This document shows positions 17,001 to 24,125 of a stretch of 34,740 nt of DNA, piece by piece. This DNA comes from CAYNFH01 sp964396385 (GTDB taxonomy: Bacteria; Armatimonadota; Chthonomonadetes; Chthonomonadales; CAJBBX01): contig CAYNFH010000039.1 of the NCBI GenBank assembly GCA_964396385.1, forward strand, positions 1 to 34,740, in the 5' to 3' direction. Numbering within the stretch: position 1 is the stretch's first letter; each line of letters begins with the position of its first letter. The notes under the pieces are model-generated. The model was not told the origin of the DNA. It saw only the letters and a program-made list of their open reading frames with translations, and searched no databases. A program made the translations under genes and the position numbers.

Positions 17001-17701
17001 ATCGCATTAGCCTCTCCCGGTTCCAAGCCGCACTGTGGACCGTGATTGTGCTCTCCGCATATGGCACGGCGGCGATTTCGAATCTACAGCGGTCCACGCG
17101 CGCGCCTCGCAAGGACAAGGTGCGCCGAATCATCTCGCCACTACTTCTGCTCGACGAGAAAGGAACACCAGATCCGAATCCGAAAGCCGAACCAATCGAC
17201 CCGCTTGGCGTCCAGGTGCCCAAAGAGCTATGGATAGTCATGGGTATTGCGGTCACATCGTTGGTGGGAACTCCACTGCTGCTTACCACCAAGCAAGACA
17301 AGAGCCCTCCTCAGGATGCCGTAACCGCGATGAAGACGCGGTTAACAGGGCAGTCGACAGCCACTGTGACAGCCGCCTCGGACGATGCGAGCACGCCGGC
17401 CGGATGCCTGGACAACAGCGGACTGTTGATGGTGCGCAAGTGTCCTGAATGCGCTGAGTGGAGGGACCTTTTCCGCGGTGAGGAAGTAGCCGATGCCGCA
17501 ACGATGGATCTGAGCAAGCTTCAGATGTTCTACCTCACTATGGTATTGGCGCTGTCGTACGTCGTTGCGATCATGTTGAGCATGGCCAAGCCAGGTCCGG
17601 TCGGCAGTCTACCTCCACTTTCGACAAGCGCTGTAGCCCTACTTGCCATAAGTCATACAGCCTACCTGACCGCAAAAGGGCTCCCATCGCCGAAGTCGTA
17701 G
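14075..17701 (+). CDS. Beta-propeller (BNR/VPS10-like) protein with ASH-like Ig domain and polytopic membrane C-terminus
   Basis: The protein is 1208 aa from GTG 14075, which has GGGAGAG 6 nt upstream; a TTG at 14060 is less likely. At least ten repeats of the type G(V/L)(Y/W)(R/K)SxDGGxTW cover roughly residues 110-770, enough for two propellers of the sortilin/photosystem-stability-factor type. An Ig-like segment of the ASH ('choice-of-anchor') kind follows, with 'RLINAGGADLTVKSV' and 'VRFVPPRPGD'. The last 300 residues hold five or six membrane segments. Two copies of a module begin SLSRFQAALWT and DLSKLQMFYLT. The N-terminus lacks a signal peptide, so export of the propeller would depend on the late membrane segments. 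The function is unknown, and such propellers bind proteins or glycans. Confidence 0.82.
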   Translation: MRTAAERLEQRRRWIRGRHLDATGIARPDLWRSGIAQSYRMQVTAATRPLAATAPAAATPARGLLWAQAGPTRLEVDKEQNYQGLGPIAGEVVDIAISPLGKTDEALYIATNNGGVWRSRDGGKTWCATMDALPGLSLGAVALDPANPQVVYAGTGNLFDGGREFSKAIGIYKSIDGGETWNNLGRPLLENRGVSRIVLPTSGVVMVGTVDGLYRSADGGLHFGSNAPSFDDGKPVLPGFITDILMDSATASIVYAAVNGSGVYRSTDGGATFPTNLLTAANGGPAGPMGMITCAQSVVPDNQVLFANVQSCGDTKYCGLFKSSNGGTSWTVLPDAAARALENNGAQLGYDQTIGVDPQNPDRVYLGFQELYLSIDGGTTFGSPAVSSGKVHWDHHALVFSPRSHWVSGPTPLYVGTDGGLSRSMDGGTTWSNLNDGVATVLFKGIDIGRGAGNDYTYGGTQDTGTVQHRPDDGDGVWRLGVDGDGERVVVDPKDPLWAYATTDDHLVQTTNGGRQWNYIQSADSKLPGCPNSPNACAWPLAADPTNNMIVYVAAGAQLFRSTDRASTFELVGTFGASIRSLKVAPSDTKVLWIGLADGSVVWTDQADKGSGSQWTPRPVTAGPGLPASDIAVDPSDAARAVVVFEGYSGAGSGLRTKHVFLTINSGASWSDISGTDGGNPNQNVPDLPVHGVVIDSTTGGQGIVIATAAGVLHTIDEGKTWRQLGAGLPVVDCTSLALDIGVSPPLLRAGTYGRSVFELTRPQEARLSILSNLAFGVAPPNGANPLGIRLINAGGADLTVKSVAPGGGTGAFRIDPAPALPATLPPGESLEIKVRFVPPRPGDTIGALQVASDDPTHPIILIPASGSMLGTLPSPSIAVTATDTRVTSMPDDASAGPGCKPVPRPSGWMILSLGFLLAAMGVAAWFLPPTSGSEDGGAGRPCAFLLSALLLALFGMIVGRAISGRWGGLFIDSRYRISLSRFQAALWTVIVLSAYGTAAISNLQRSTRAPRKDKVRRIISPLLLLDEKGTPDPNPKAEPIDPLGVQVPKELWIVMGIAVTSLVGTPLLLTTKQDKSPPQDAVTAMKTRLTGQSTATVTAASDDASTPAGCLDNSGLLMVRKCPECAEWRDLFRGEEVADAATMDLSKLQMFYLTMVLALSYVVAIMLSMAKPGPVGSLPPLSTSAVALLAISHTAYLTAKGLPSPKS

Positions 17702-17965
17702 TCCGCGCGTCACCGGTGGATCTGGAGGTGTCCGTTGGGGTAAATGGGCTTCGTGGAACACGGGCAGTGATCATCTATCGATCGGGACAATACTTAGCGC
17801 TTACTGTTACGCGGTTTAGGTTCAGCGAATTGTCGCCAAGTGCAAAGACGGCGGTTGTCGGCCGGCGTGCCGGTGGTAGGAGGCAAGTAGCGCCGATCCG
17901 AGTTCCGGCATCTCTCACGAGGCAAGCATGATCGCCCGGAACGGGCGGAAGGGAGGCTCAGGACT

Positions 17966-18730
17966 ATGTCAGACGATAGCAGCACACGAGGACAAGGTGG
18001 GGTGCGCCCTGCCAAGGTTACAAAGACCATCCAATTCACTCCGGTCCGGTCCGGCCTCGCAGCGGATGCGGCGGCCGCTCCAACTTACACCATTTTCCGA
18101 TCTGAAGAGTCGGACGAATACGAGGAGCATTTGGGTCCGCAAGCCCTGGCGGACGCCGTGCAGTCCAGGGTCGCGGGGATTGGAGACAATTTCGCAGGCA
18201 CCGCGCGCAAAGCGGCAAAGCTTTCTATTTCGGCCGCGCAGACGGAGGATTTTGCGGACCTGAAGGACCTCATATCGAGTCTGACGCCGGATGCCCAGAT
18301 GGTGGGACTCCATATCTCGACGGGTCCGGACTCTGGACGCGTGCTGCAGGAGGAGCGCAATGTACACGTGAAGGGTTTCATCTACGCCGCCAGTATGGAG
18401 GCGGATAACGATTTCCACCTGATTGTTGGGCGGGCGCCGAACGCCGCCGACGCCCTCTACATGACCATGGAGGTGTCCGGCCTGCCCGATGCCGGCGCCG
18501 ATTCGTTCGCCCAGTTGCAGGGGGCACGAAACGCTTACAAGCAGTTCTTCGGGGCCAACCTCCCCGGCGCCGCCTATGACTTTTACGATCCCCCTGTACC
18601 CATCGAGATAGAAGGATCGCTTTTCTTCGACGAGTCCCATTCCACAGGCGGACACCCAGGACCAAAGAGCCTTCGGAAGAACATTCCCACCATCTGGGAG
18701 GTCCATCCCATCTCCAGGATCGTACTCTAG
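17966..18730 (+). CDS. Unknown protein with 'domain B' and a DEYEE linear motif
   Basis: This 254-aa soluble protein has no signal peptide. AAGGGAGG sits 9 nt before the ATG. Residues 41-59 carry YTIFRSEESDEYEEHLGPQ, matching 11 of 19 positions, without gaps, in the next gene's product. Residues 133-254 form domain B: GFIYAASMEADNDFHL (DxDxH at 147-151), then IEIEGSLFFDESH (213-225) and WEVHP (244-248). The same order and spacing occur at the end of the protein at 24382-26622. The pattern is familiar from bacterial proteins of unknown function and looks like an OB-type barrel, possibly metal binding through the Asp and His residues. Both statements are inference. It starts 264 bp after the propeller gene, in a gap without a convincing gene. 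Confidence 0.68.
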   Translation: MSDDSSTRGQGGVRPAKVTKTIQFTPVRSGLAADAAAAPTYTIFRSEESDEYEEHLGPQALADAVQSRVAGIGDNFAGTARKAAKLSISAAQTEDFADLKDLISSLTPDAQMVGLHISTGPDSGRVLQEERNVHVKGFIYAASMEADNDFHLIVGRAPNAADALYMTMEVSGLPDAGADSFAQLQGARNAYKQFFGANLPGAAYDFYDPPVPIEIEGSLFFDESHSTGGHPGPKSLRKNIPTIWEVHPISRIVL

Positions 18731-18750
18731 CCAACTCAAGGGTCAGCTCA

Positions 18751-18987
18751 ATGACGGCATTGCCTCAGGAAGACGGAGAAGGTCCAGAGCAGGAGGGCCG
18801 CGCTGACAAGCAGCCTGAGTCCGGCAGGAGAGGCGGGTTGCCTGACGAGAAGTCGATAGTGTCGGAGCACACGTTTGTGTCTCCAAAGGGCAAACGGTAC
18901 CGCATTCTGAGGACCACGGAGAAGGACGAGTACGAGGAAGGTGACAGGCCGCAAGGCGACCGTCCCGGCGAAGACAAACCGGCGTAG
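18751..18987 (+). CDS. Small acidic protein carrying the DEYEE motif
   Basis: This 78-aa, highly charged and probably disordered protein is rich in Glu, Asp, Gly, Arg and Pro. Its only structured-looking part is YRILRTTEKDEYEEGDRPQ (50-68), which aligns ungapped with residues 41-59 of the preceding protein. The shared residues are Y, I, R, E, the block DEYEE, P and Q. The gene starts 20 bp after the upstream stop with AAGGG 8 nt before the ATG, so the two are probably co-transcribed. It may compete for, or dock to, the same partner as its neighbour. No named family is recognised. Confidence 0.6.
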   Translation: MTALPQEDGEGPEQEGRADKQPESGRRGGLPDEKSIVSEHTFVSPKGKRYRILRTTEKDEYEEGDRPQGDRPGEDKPA

Positions 18988-19068
18988 CCAGGATGGTCGC
19001 GGTTTTGTGGGCCCTTCGGATTACGGGGCGCTGGATTCTGAGTTGGTTGTGTTAGCGGAGGAGGCACG

Positions 19069-19959
19069 ATGGTGTTGGGCGTCTTTGCCGCCGCGTTCAG
19101 AGGGGCGTTCATGGCCGAGGTGCGGTTGGATCGGACGCTATGCGCGGGCGGTGCTCTGGCGGTACGCTACGCGGCCCTTCCGGTGATGGTGGGGACTGGC
19201 GCGGCCCTGCTTCTGAAGATGTTGCTGGTCGCGTACGCCGGCGCTTTCCTGCTCACCAGTCTTCCGCCCGAATTCCGCACGCTACCTCGGCTCTTGACGG
19301 GGGCGGTCTTTGCAGTAACTTCGTTCCTGCTGCTCGGGCTCCGTTCTCCATGGCATGGGCGGCTGCCCGTGGTTATGCCCCCCCAAACAGGCGGGGGCGC
19401 CACCTCAGGTCCGCGACTGGATCCCGACCGGCCCGAGGACTTCTGGCGCGTAGCACGAACCGCCTTCGCCATTCTGTTCCTAGCGGAGTGGCTGGACGGG
19501 TCGCAGCTGCTCGTAGCGACGGCAGCGGCCGACGGGATTAATACGGTGGGCGCCCTGGCGCCGCTTCTGGCCGCGCTCGGAGGGGCAATGGCTTTGGCGG
19601 TTAAGGATGGGTTTGGAGTCCTGTTGGGTACACGGCTCAGATCGAGAGTTAGCACTAGTCGTCTGAGGCTCACAATGGCCGCCGTTTGCGCCGTCCTCGC
19701 GGTCTGGACGATTGCCAAGGATGAGCAAGAGGACGAAAGCGCGCGGGCTGCCCCAAGAGAACTCCACGCCAGCTTTGGAGCGCAAGCGCCTCGAGGACCG
19801 TCCGCACCAGGCGCTCGGCTACCTCACACCCGCCGAGTTCAAACCGCAGTAGCGCGAAAGCCATCAATCACCCGCATGAGTGTAACTCTCTCTCACTGGC
19901 CTAATTCCGGGGGCAGACCACGGCCCGAGGCAATGCCACGCCCGCCGACTATGAAGTAG
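19069..19959 (+). CDS. Divergent GDT1/TMEM165-like membrane protein with an out-of-frame transposon-derived tail
   Basis: The first 215 residues resemble the UPF0016/GDT1 family of small Mn/Ca transporters. There are two similar three-helix halves, each opening with an acidic motif: FMAEVRLDRT (14-23) and FLAEWLDGSQ (137-146). Canonical motifs are E-x-G-D-K/R-T/S. Here the Gly is lost in both, the first has one extra residue and the second has Gly in place of Lys, so transport activity is doubtful or altered. GGAGGAG lies 5 nt before the ATG. Homologues end just after the last helix, near residue 217. The remaining ~80 residues are basic and low complexity and come from reading an IS3-family relic in the wrong frame. 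The insertion probably removed the native stop codon. Confidence 0.6.
   Translation: MVLGVFAAAFRGAFMAEVRLDRTLCAGGALAVRYAALPVMVGTGAALLLKMLLVAYAGAFLLTSLPPEFRTLPRLLTGAVFAVTSFLLLGLRSPWHGRLPVVMPPQTGGGATSGPRLDPDRPEDFWRVARTAFAILFLAEWLDGSQLLVATAAADGINTVGALAPLLAALGGAMALAVKDGFGVLLGTRLRSRVSTSRLRLTMAAVCAVLAVWTIAKDEQEDESARAAPRELHASFGAQAPRGPSAPGARLPHTRRVQTAVARKPSITRMSVTLSHWPNSGGRPRPEAMPRPPTMK
19785..19920 (+). mobile_element. IS3-family insertion sequence relic, right end
   Basis: In a frame different from the surrounding gene, 19790-19852 encodes LEDRPHQALGYLTPAEFKPQ and a TAG. This is the classic C-terminus of an IS3-type (rve superfamily) transposase. Sixty-eight bases after the TAG comes a sequence ending TTCCGGGGGCAGACCA, which matches the usual right inverted repeat of this family. 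No left end, catalytic DDE core or target duplication was found, so only the last 130-200 bp of the element remain. The left boundary is uncertain (between about 19715 and 19785). Confidence 0.75.
19896..19920 (+). repeat. Probable right terminal inverted repeat of the IS3 relic
   Basis: The 25 bp begin CTGGCCTAATTCC and end GGGGGCAGACCA. IS3-family right ends typically have a TGGxCTAATTT-like segment followed by GGGGGCAG-CA. The matching left repeat is absent from the window. Confidence 0.6.
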
Positions 19960-20111
19960 AGGGCAGGAATAGGAACCACAGGAGCCCGGGCAGCTCGATC
20001 TGCAAGGCCTGCCAGCCGAACCTGGCCCTTTCGGTTATACTGCAAGGGCGAGGCGCGACATGTTTGCTGGTCGTGTCGAGTTCGCAGGTTTGCCTTCGAA
20101 GGAGTCGAGCG

Positions 20112-20357
20112 ATGGCCGTCATGATCAAATTGAAGTTGCCCGAACAGGTCCATGACGTTGAGAAGGTGCAGGCTCTCCCGGGCCTGGCCGGGATTGAAAT
20201 AGACCCCGAGTTCGGCCTGGTGCCAATCGATCCGCGTGAGTCGCTGTACGTAGTACGGGCGGTCTCAATGGATGATCTGGAACGCCGCCGCAGCCTCAGC
20301 CCAGAGATTGTCGGCGCATACGGAGATGTGAAGATCAGTACCGCTGGTCCACCCTGA
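20112..20357 (+). CDS. Stand-alone protease prodomain-like protein (81 aa)
   Basis: The protein is 81 aa from ATG 20112, chosen because AAGGAG (20099-20104) lies 7 nt upstream; an upstream in-frame start at 20064 has no such site. It aligns over its length with the first 110 residues of the subtilase encoded 19 bp downstream. ALPG (21-24) pairs with ALPG (35-38), VPI with VPI, YVVRA (46-50) with YVVRA (75-79), and IVGAYGDVKI (66-75) with VAGVFSDPRI (99-108). Subtilase prodomains of the I9 type fold as small alpha/beta chaperone-inhibitors. This protein is therefore a plausible free inhibitor or folding helper of the neighbouring protease. The pair surely form one transcript. Confidence 0.68.
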   Translation: MAVMIKLKLPEQVHDVEKVQALPGLAGIEIDPEFGLVPIDPRESLYVVRAVSMDDLERRRSLSPEIVGAYGDVKISTAGPP

Positions 20358-20376
20358 GCCGAAAAAGGAGACACCA

Positions 20377-21795
20377 ATGGCCGATCCAGTTCGCGTGATG
20401 ATCCAGATGTACTCGACACCTGTCTTAGCAACGGCTGCCTTCGGACCGGTCGAGGCCGCGCCCGACGTAGGAATGGGCGCGCTCCCTGGCGTCCAGTTCG
20501 ACACTGCGTACGCTCCGGTACCGATCCCTGCACCGAGCTCCGCCGAATCGGCCGTGGCGGGCATGGCGGCAGCCTTCTCGGCCAGGCAGCCGGCCACATA
20601 CGTGGTGAGGGCATCAGTTCACCCAGACGCCCTGGAGAAATTCCTGGCGCAGGCAAAGCAGGACACGCGTGTCGCGGGCGTCTTCTCCGATCCAAGAATC
20701 GCGCCGATTGCCGCGGCGCCATCAGCGGCCAACTGTCCAAGTGGTCCGGTAGGAACGGACTTAGACATCGAGCGGTTGCTCAACGTCGCAGAACTGCGCC
20801 AACGGGGGCTGGACGGAACAGGGGTAAAGGTCGCTATAGTCGATACCGGCATCAATCTCGCATATCTGCGAAACAGGGGTAAGAACCCTGGCTTCGATCC
20901 GGACCTGAGCTGGGGTCCTCTCCCCAACCAGCCGCTCGGGAACATGCCCGTTCAGCATGGGACTATGTGCGCCTACGACGTCTGCATCGCCGCGCCTGGA
21001 TGCACGCTGGTCGACCATGCAGTCCTGACGTCGCAGACGGCCGGAGGATCGGCCATGGATGGGCTCCTGAGCGACGCGGTGAAGTCTTACGGGGTGCTGC
21101 TGAGCTACCTGACCAAGGCACCGAGTCCATTTGCCGGCGACCATACGCCGCGAACGCTGGTGGTGAACAACAGTTGGGGGATGTTTCAGCCCTCCTGGGA
21201 TTTCCCGGTCGGCGACCCGCAGAATTATAGCGACAATCCTAACCATCCATTCAACATTATCGTCGCCAGCCTGGAGGCGGCGGGCGCAGATATCCTCTTC
21301 GCTGCCGGCAACTGTGGACGAGAGTGCCCGGACAGTCGCTGTGGAGATCACACCAATGATGGAATCTTCGGCGCCAACTCCTCGGCCGCAGTCACCTCCG
21401 TGGCCGGTGTCACGATCGACAAGGTGCGGATCGGGTACTCAACTCGAGGGCCGGGACACCTAGAGGCGAAGAAGCCAGATATCGCTAGCTTCACCCACTT
21501 CGCCGGCTCGGGGGTCTTCGCGGCCGATGGCGGAACTTCGGCCGCCACACCCGTGGCGACAGGAGTGGTGGCCGCCATTCGCCGCCTGTACCCGGCGGGC
21601 GTGCTGTCTCCTGCTCAGTTGAGGGACCTTTTGCGGAACACGGCAGAGCCCAAGAACGGCGGCTTCAGCAACGAGTACGGATACGGCGTAATCAATGTGC
21701 CGGCGCTTCTGGCCCAACTGCCTGGTCCGGCTGGCTCGTCGGTTAGGGGTACCGCGCGAGGCGCATCGGCCGCGAAAGGCGGTCGTCGTCAATGA
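20377..21795 (+). CDS. Subtilisin-like serine peptidase (S8 family)
   Basis: This 472-aa protease has a complete catalytic set: Asp156 in KVAIVDTGIN, His194 in VQHGTM, the oxyanion Asn312 in FAAGNCG and Ser388 in GGTSAATPVATG. Residues 35-110 form the prodomain-like region shared with the upstream 81-aa protein. Six or more cysteines (CAYDVC, PGC, NCGREC, SRC) cluster between the His and Asn segments and may form disulfides or a metal site. No signal peptide is visible, so a cytoplasmic role or a non-Sec export route must be considered. The orphan secretin encoded upstream is a candidate route, purely by inference. GGAG precedes the ATG closely. It is followed by a phosphoesterase gene after 133 bp. 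Confidence 0.92.
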   Translation: MADPVRVMIQMYSTPVLATAAFGPVEAAPDVGMGALPGVQFDTAYAPVPIPAPSSAESAVAGMAAAFSARQPATYVVRASVHPDALEKFLAQAKQDTRVAGVFSDPRIAPIAAAPSAANCPSGPVGTDLDIERLLNVAELRQRGLDGTGVKVAIVDTGINLAYLRNRGKNPGFDPDLSWGPLPNQPLGNMPVQHGTMCAYDVCIAAPGCTLVDHAVLTSQTAGGSAMDGLLSDAVKSYGVLLSYLTKAPSPFAGDHTPRTLVVNNSWGMFQPSWDFPVGDPQNYSDNPNHPFNIIVASLEAAGADILFAAGNCGRECPDSRCGDHTNDGIFGANSSAAVTSVAGVTIDKVRIGYSTRGPGHLEAKKPDIASFTHFAGSGVFAADGGTSAATPVATGVVAAIRRLYPAGVLSPAQLRDLLRNTAEPKNGGFSNEYGYGVINVPALLAQLPGPAGSSVRGTARGASAAKGGRRQ

Positions 21796-21928
21796 GAGGG
21801 CTGCCCGGCCCGCGGACGTCGGTCTCCTTCTCGGCACCCATCGTGCCATTAAGTCGGCCTACCCCTCGTCCCCTCACAGGGCCGAGTCGGGGTGGCAGCT
21901 TGCTCCCATCTGGAAGGAATCCAACACG

Positions 21929-23248
21929 ATGACAGAAAAGCCAGGAACCCGGGAAAGCACGGGACAGCCGGAGCCAGCGGCTCAGCCGAGCGCGCCGAGA
22001 CAATTCGCTGAGCCGCATCCTTCCCCGGATACCGTACAGTTTACGCGTACGGATGAACCTAAGCCCCACCAGAAGGACAGCTTCGGCCGCTACCTGAATC
22101 TGGCTGACCGTGGGGACCTCCTGCCTTACCAAGAGCCTCGCACCTCGATTCCCATGGATCTGGCGTCTGTATTGGACGCGGGCGAGATTAACCGGATTCG
22201 GGCGGCCAAGAAGATGGTCTTCCACGCGGTGGGAGATACCGGAGGTGTGGTTGCGCCTCAGGCACAGCTGGCGGTCGCAGACCAGATGGAGGCCGATTAC
22301 CTCCGTGCGGACGGTGACCGGCCATCTTTTCTTTACCACCTGGGCGACGTGGTCTATTATTTCGGTCAGCGTAGGTACTACAACGCCCAGTTCTATTATC
22401 CGTATCGTAACTATCCTGGGCCGATTCTTGCTATACCAGGCAATCACGACGGAGACCTCTACGAAGGCGAACAGACGAGCACATCTCTGGATGCCTTCCT
22501 GGATAACTTCTGCTCAAGCTCTGTGCGGCAACTCCCTGAGGCGCGGCCTTATCGTCGCACTTGTATGGATCAGCCGGGCGCCTACTTTCAACTGGAGACG
22601 CCTTTCGCCCGAATCGTTGGCCTCTATACGAACGTAGCGGAAGGGGTCGGCACCATTTATCCACAGAGTCAGGTCGACTGGCTCGTTCAACGCCTAAAGT
22701 CACTGGGGGATGAGCGAGCGGGCGGTGACGCACGGGCAGTTATCGTTGCGATGCATCATCCGCCGTTGTCGGCGGACGCCCAGCAGGGCGGCGGGAACGG
22801 GCTGCTGTTCCAGCTCGAGGACTGCGTCAAGCGGTCGAACCAGGGACGCGGCGGTTCACCATTTGTTCCGGATGCAGTGCTCAGCGGGCACGTCCACAAC
22901 TATCAGCGCTTCACGCGCACCATCAACGGGCAGAGAGTGCCGGTACTCGTTGCTGGGGCGGGTGGCTACCACAACCTAACTCCGATGCAGACGAATTCGG
23001 ACGGCAGCCCGATTCAGTACCCGTTATCGCTCCCGGTCTGGCCCGAGGACCCGGAGCCCACTACCCTTGAATACTACATGGATGACGGCTTTGGTTATAT
23101 TCGCGTAACGAGCGCGGAGGCGTTTCTCACGGCGGAGTACATCGCCGTAGCCGATCAGCAGGGCGTGGCATACGCTTCGGCAAGGCGCGTTGACGGCTTT
23201 ACTCTGGACCTCGAGAGCCATCAACTCACCGCGATAAGGACCAACTGA
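21929..23248 (+). CDS. Metallophosphoesterase, purple-acid-phosphatase-like
   Basis: The protein is 439 aa from ATG 21929, preceded by GGAAGGA. Residues 1-85 are Pro/Gln/Glu-rich and probably disordered. The calcineurin-like catalytic domain follows with the five motifs in order: GDTGG (102-106), GDVVY (139-143), GNHD (171-174), MHH (275-277) and GHVHNY (320-325). GDxG, GDxxY, GNHD, xxxH and GHxH is the spacing of purple acid phosphatases, which use two metal ions to hydrolyse phosphomonoesters. The substrate is unknown. There is no signal peptide or N-terminal PAP Ig domain, unlike secreted PAPs. A long in-frame open stretch precedes the chosen start (to 21695), but it overlaps the subtilase gene and lacks coding character. 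Confidence 0.9.
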   Translation: MTEKPGTRESTGQPEPAAQPSAPRQFAEPHPSPDTVQFTRTDEPKPHQKDSFGRYLNLADRGDLLPYQEPRTSIPMDLASVLDAGEINRIRAAKKMVFHAVGDTGGVVAPQAQLAVADQMEADYLRADGDRPSFLYHLGDVVYYFGQRRYYNAQFYYPYRNYPGPILAIPGNHDGDLYEGEQTSTSLDAFLDNFCSSSVRQLPEARPYRRTCMDQPGAYFQLETPFARIVGLYTNVAEGVGTIYPQSQVDWLVQRLKSLGDERAGGDARAVIVAMHHPPLSADAQQGGGNGLLFQLEDCVKRSNQGRGGSPFVPDAVLSGHVHNYQRFTRTINGQRVPVLVAGAGGYHNLTPMQTNSDGSPIQYPLSLPVWPEDPEPTTLEYYMDDGFGYIRVTSAEAFLTAEYIAVADQQGVAYASARRVDGFTLDLESHQLTAIRTN

Positions 23249-23750
23249 GTCCTCTTGATGGCGCTCGATTCTGCCGGTCAGCTCAAACGCGGGCGCTGGC
23301 GGCACTCGGGAGCCGCTAGCATTGCCCGCGCACAAGATTCCTCAACGCCGGTGAGGTCGTTGTGCCTAGCCAGAGCTGGCCCTCGCACGCGGCTCAAAGA
23401 GCGCGGCATCAGCGGGCGGGCAGGCAGCGCGGGAACTTGGTCGTTTGGCGGATTGCTGTCTAGTTCTTGGCCTCTGGTTTTGGTGCAGCTGGCGAGCCTG
23501 GGTGCCGTATCCGGTGAGGTGGAGTTGTTCCGACAGTCTTGGGTGGGAAGAACGTCATACGTCCGACGGCCGGGCCTCATATGATCGGTCCGCTAGGTCT
23601 ATTTACCGGGGCGTGTTGTGCCGCGCCGGCCGGCGCAGCCTAATGGGAATCCCAGAGGATGGGCGAGCGCTGTGGAGTCTATGCTGATTCGGTTCTCCTT
23701 CCGCGTCGCTCCGCGGCTGAACGCCGCGCCGACAAGGCAGGGTAGCCGCC
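23249..23750. other. Non-coding or decayed stretch after the phosphoesterase
   Basis: No reading frame here looks like a protein, and there is no tRNA or clear terminator. It includes a less GC-rich patch around 23450-23600. It may be decayed DNA or an untranslated region. Confidence 0.45.
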
Positions 23751-24125
23751 GTGCTGCCTGTCCGCCGCTTAGCCGCCGGCGAGGCCTGGCGCCTGCTGAG
23801 GGAGGGCCAGTCCCCGCGCCTGCCGGGCTCCCACCCCACGCCCTTCCGGTCTGACCCTGGCGAGTTCGTGAGCGCCCGTACGCCTGCTGAGCTGACCGCC
23901 TTCCAGGCCGGCCGGCTCGTTCCGCTCCCGCCCCTTAAGCGCCAGCCCGCCGTGAAGGACATCGCGGCGGATGACTTCCATCGCTCAGGAGCCGGAGACC
24001 GGCGCCGAGGAGAGCGGTCAGAGCGTGGAGGTGACCAAGAACTGGAACGTGGTGAAGACCGCGCTCACCGTCGCTCCGGCCGCGCCTCCCCGGCGGCTGG
24101 AAAGTACGTATTCACGATTCACTGA
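23751..24125 (+). CDS. Doubtful ORF, possibly the remains of a gene
   Basis: From GTG 23751 the frame shows GC-rich third positions typical of this genome up to about 23985, encoding for example AWRLLREGQSPRLP and VSARTPAELTAFQAGRLV. After that point the coding bias moves to another frame. The N-terminal part has no good ribosome-binding site and a stop lies just upstream (23718). I do not recognise the product. It could be a frameshifted remnant. Confidence 0.25.
   Translation: MLPVRRLAAGEAWRLLREGQSPRLPGSHPTPFRSDPGEFVSARTPAELTAFQAGRLVPLPPLKRQPAVKDIAADDFHRSGAGDRRRGERSERGGDQELERGEDRAHRRSGRASPAAGKYVFTIH

Noticed and set aside
17716..17931. 71-codon plus-strand frame after the propeller gene
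   Set aside because: It has no ribosome-binding site, no motifs and no coding bias. It is best seen as untranslated spacer.
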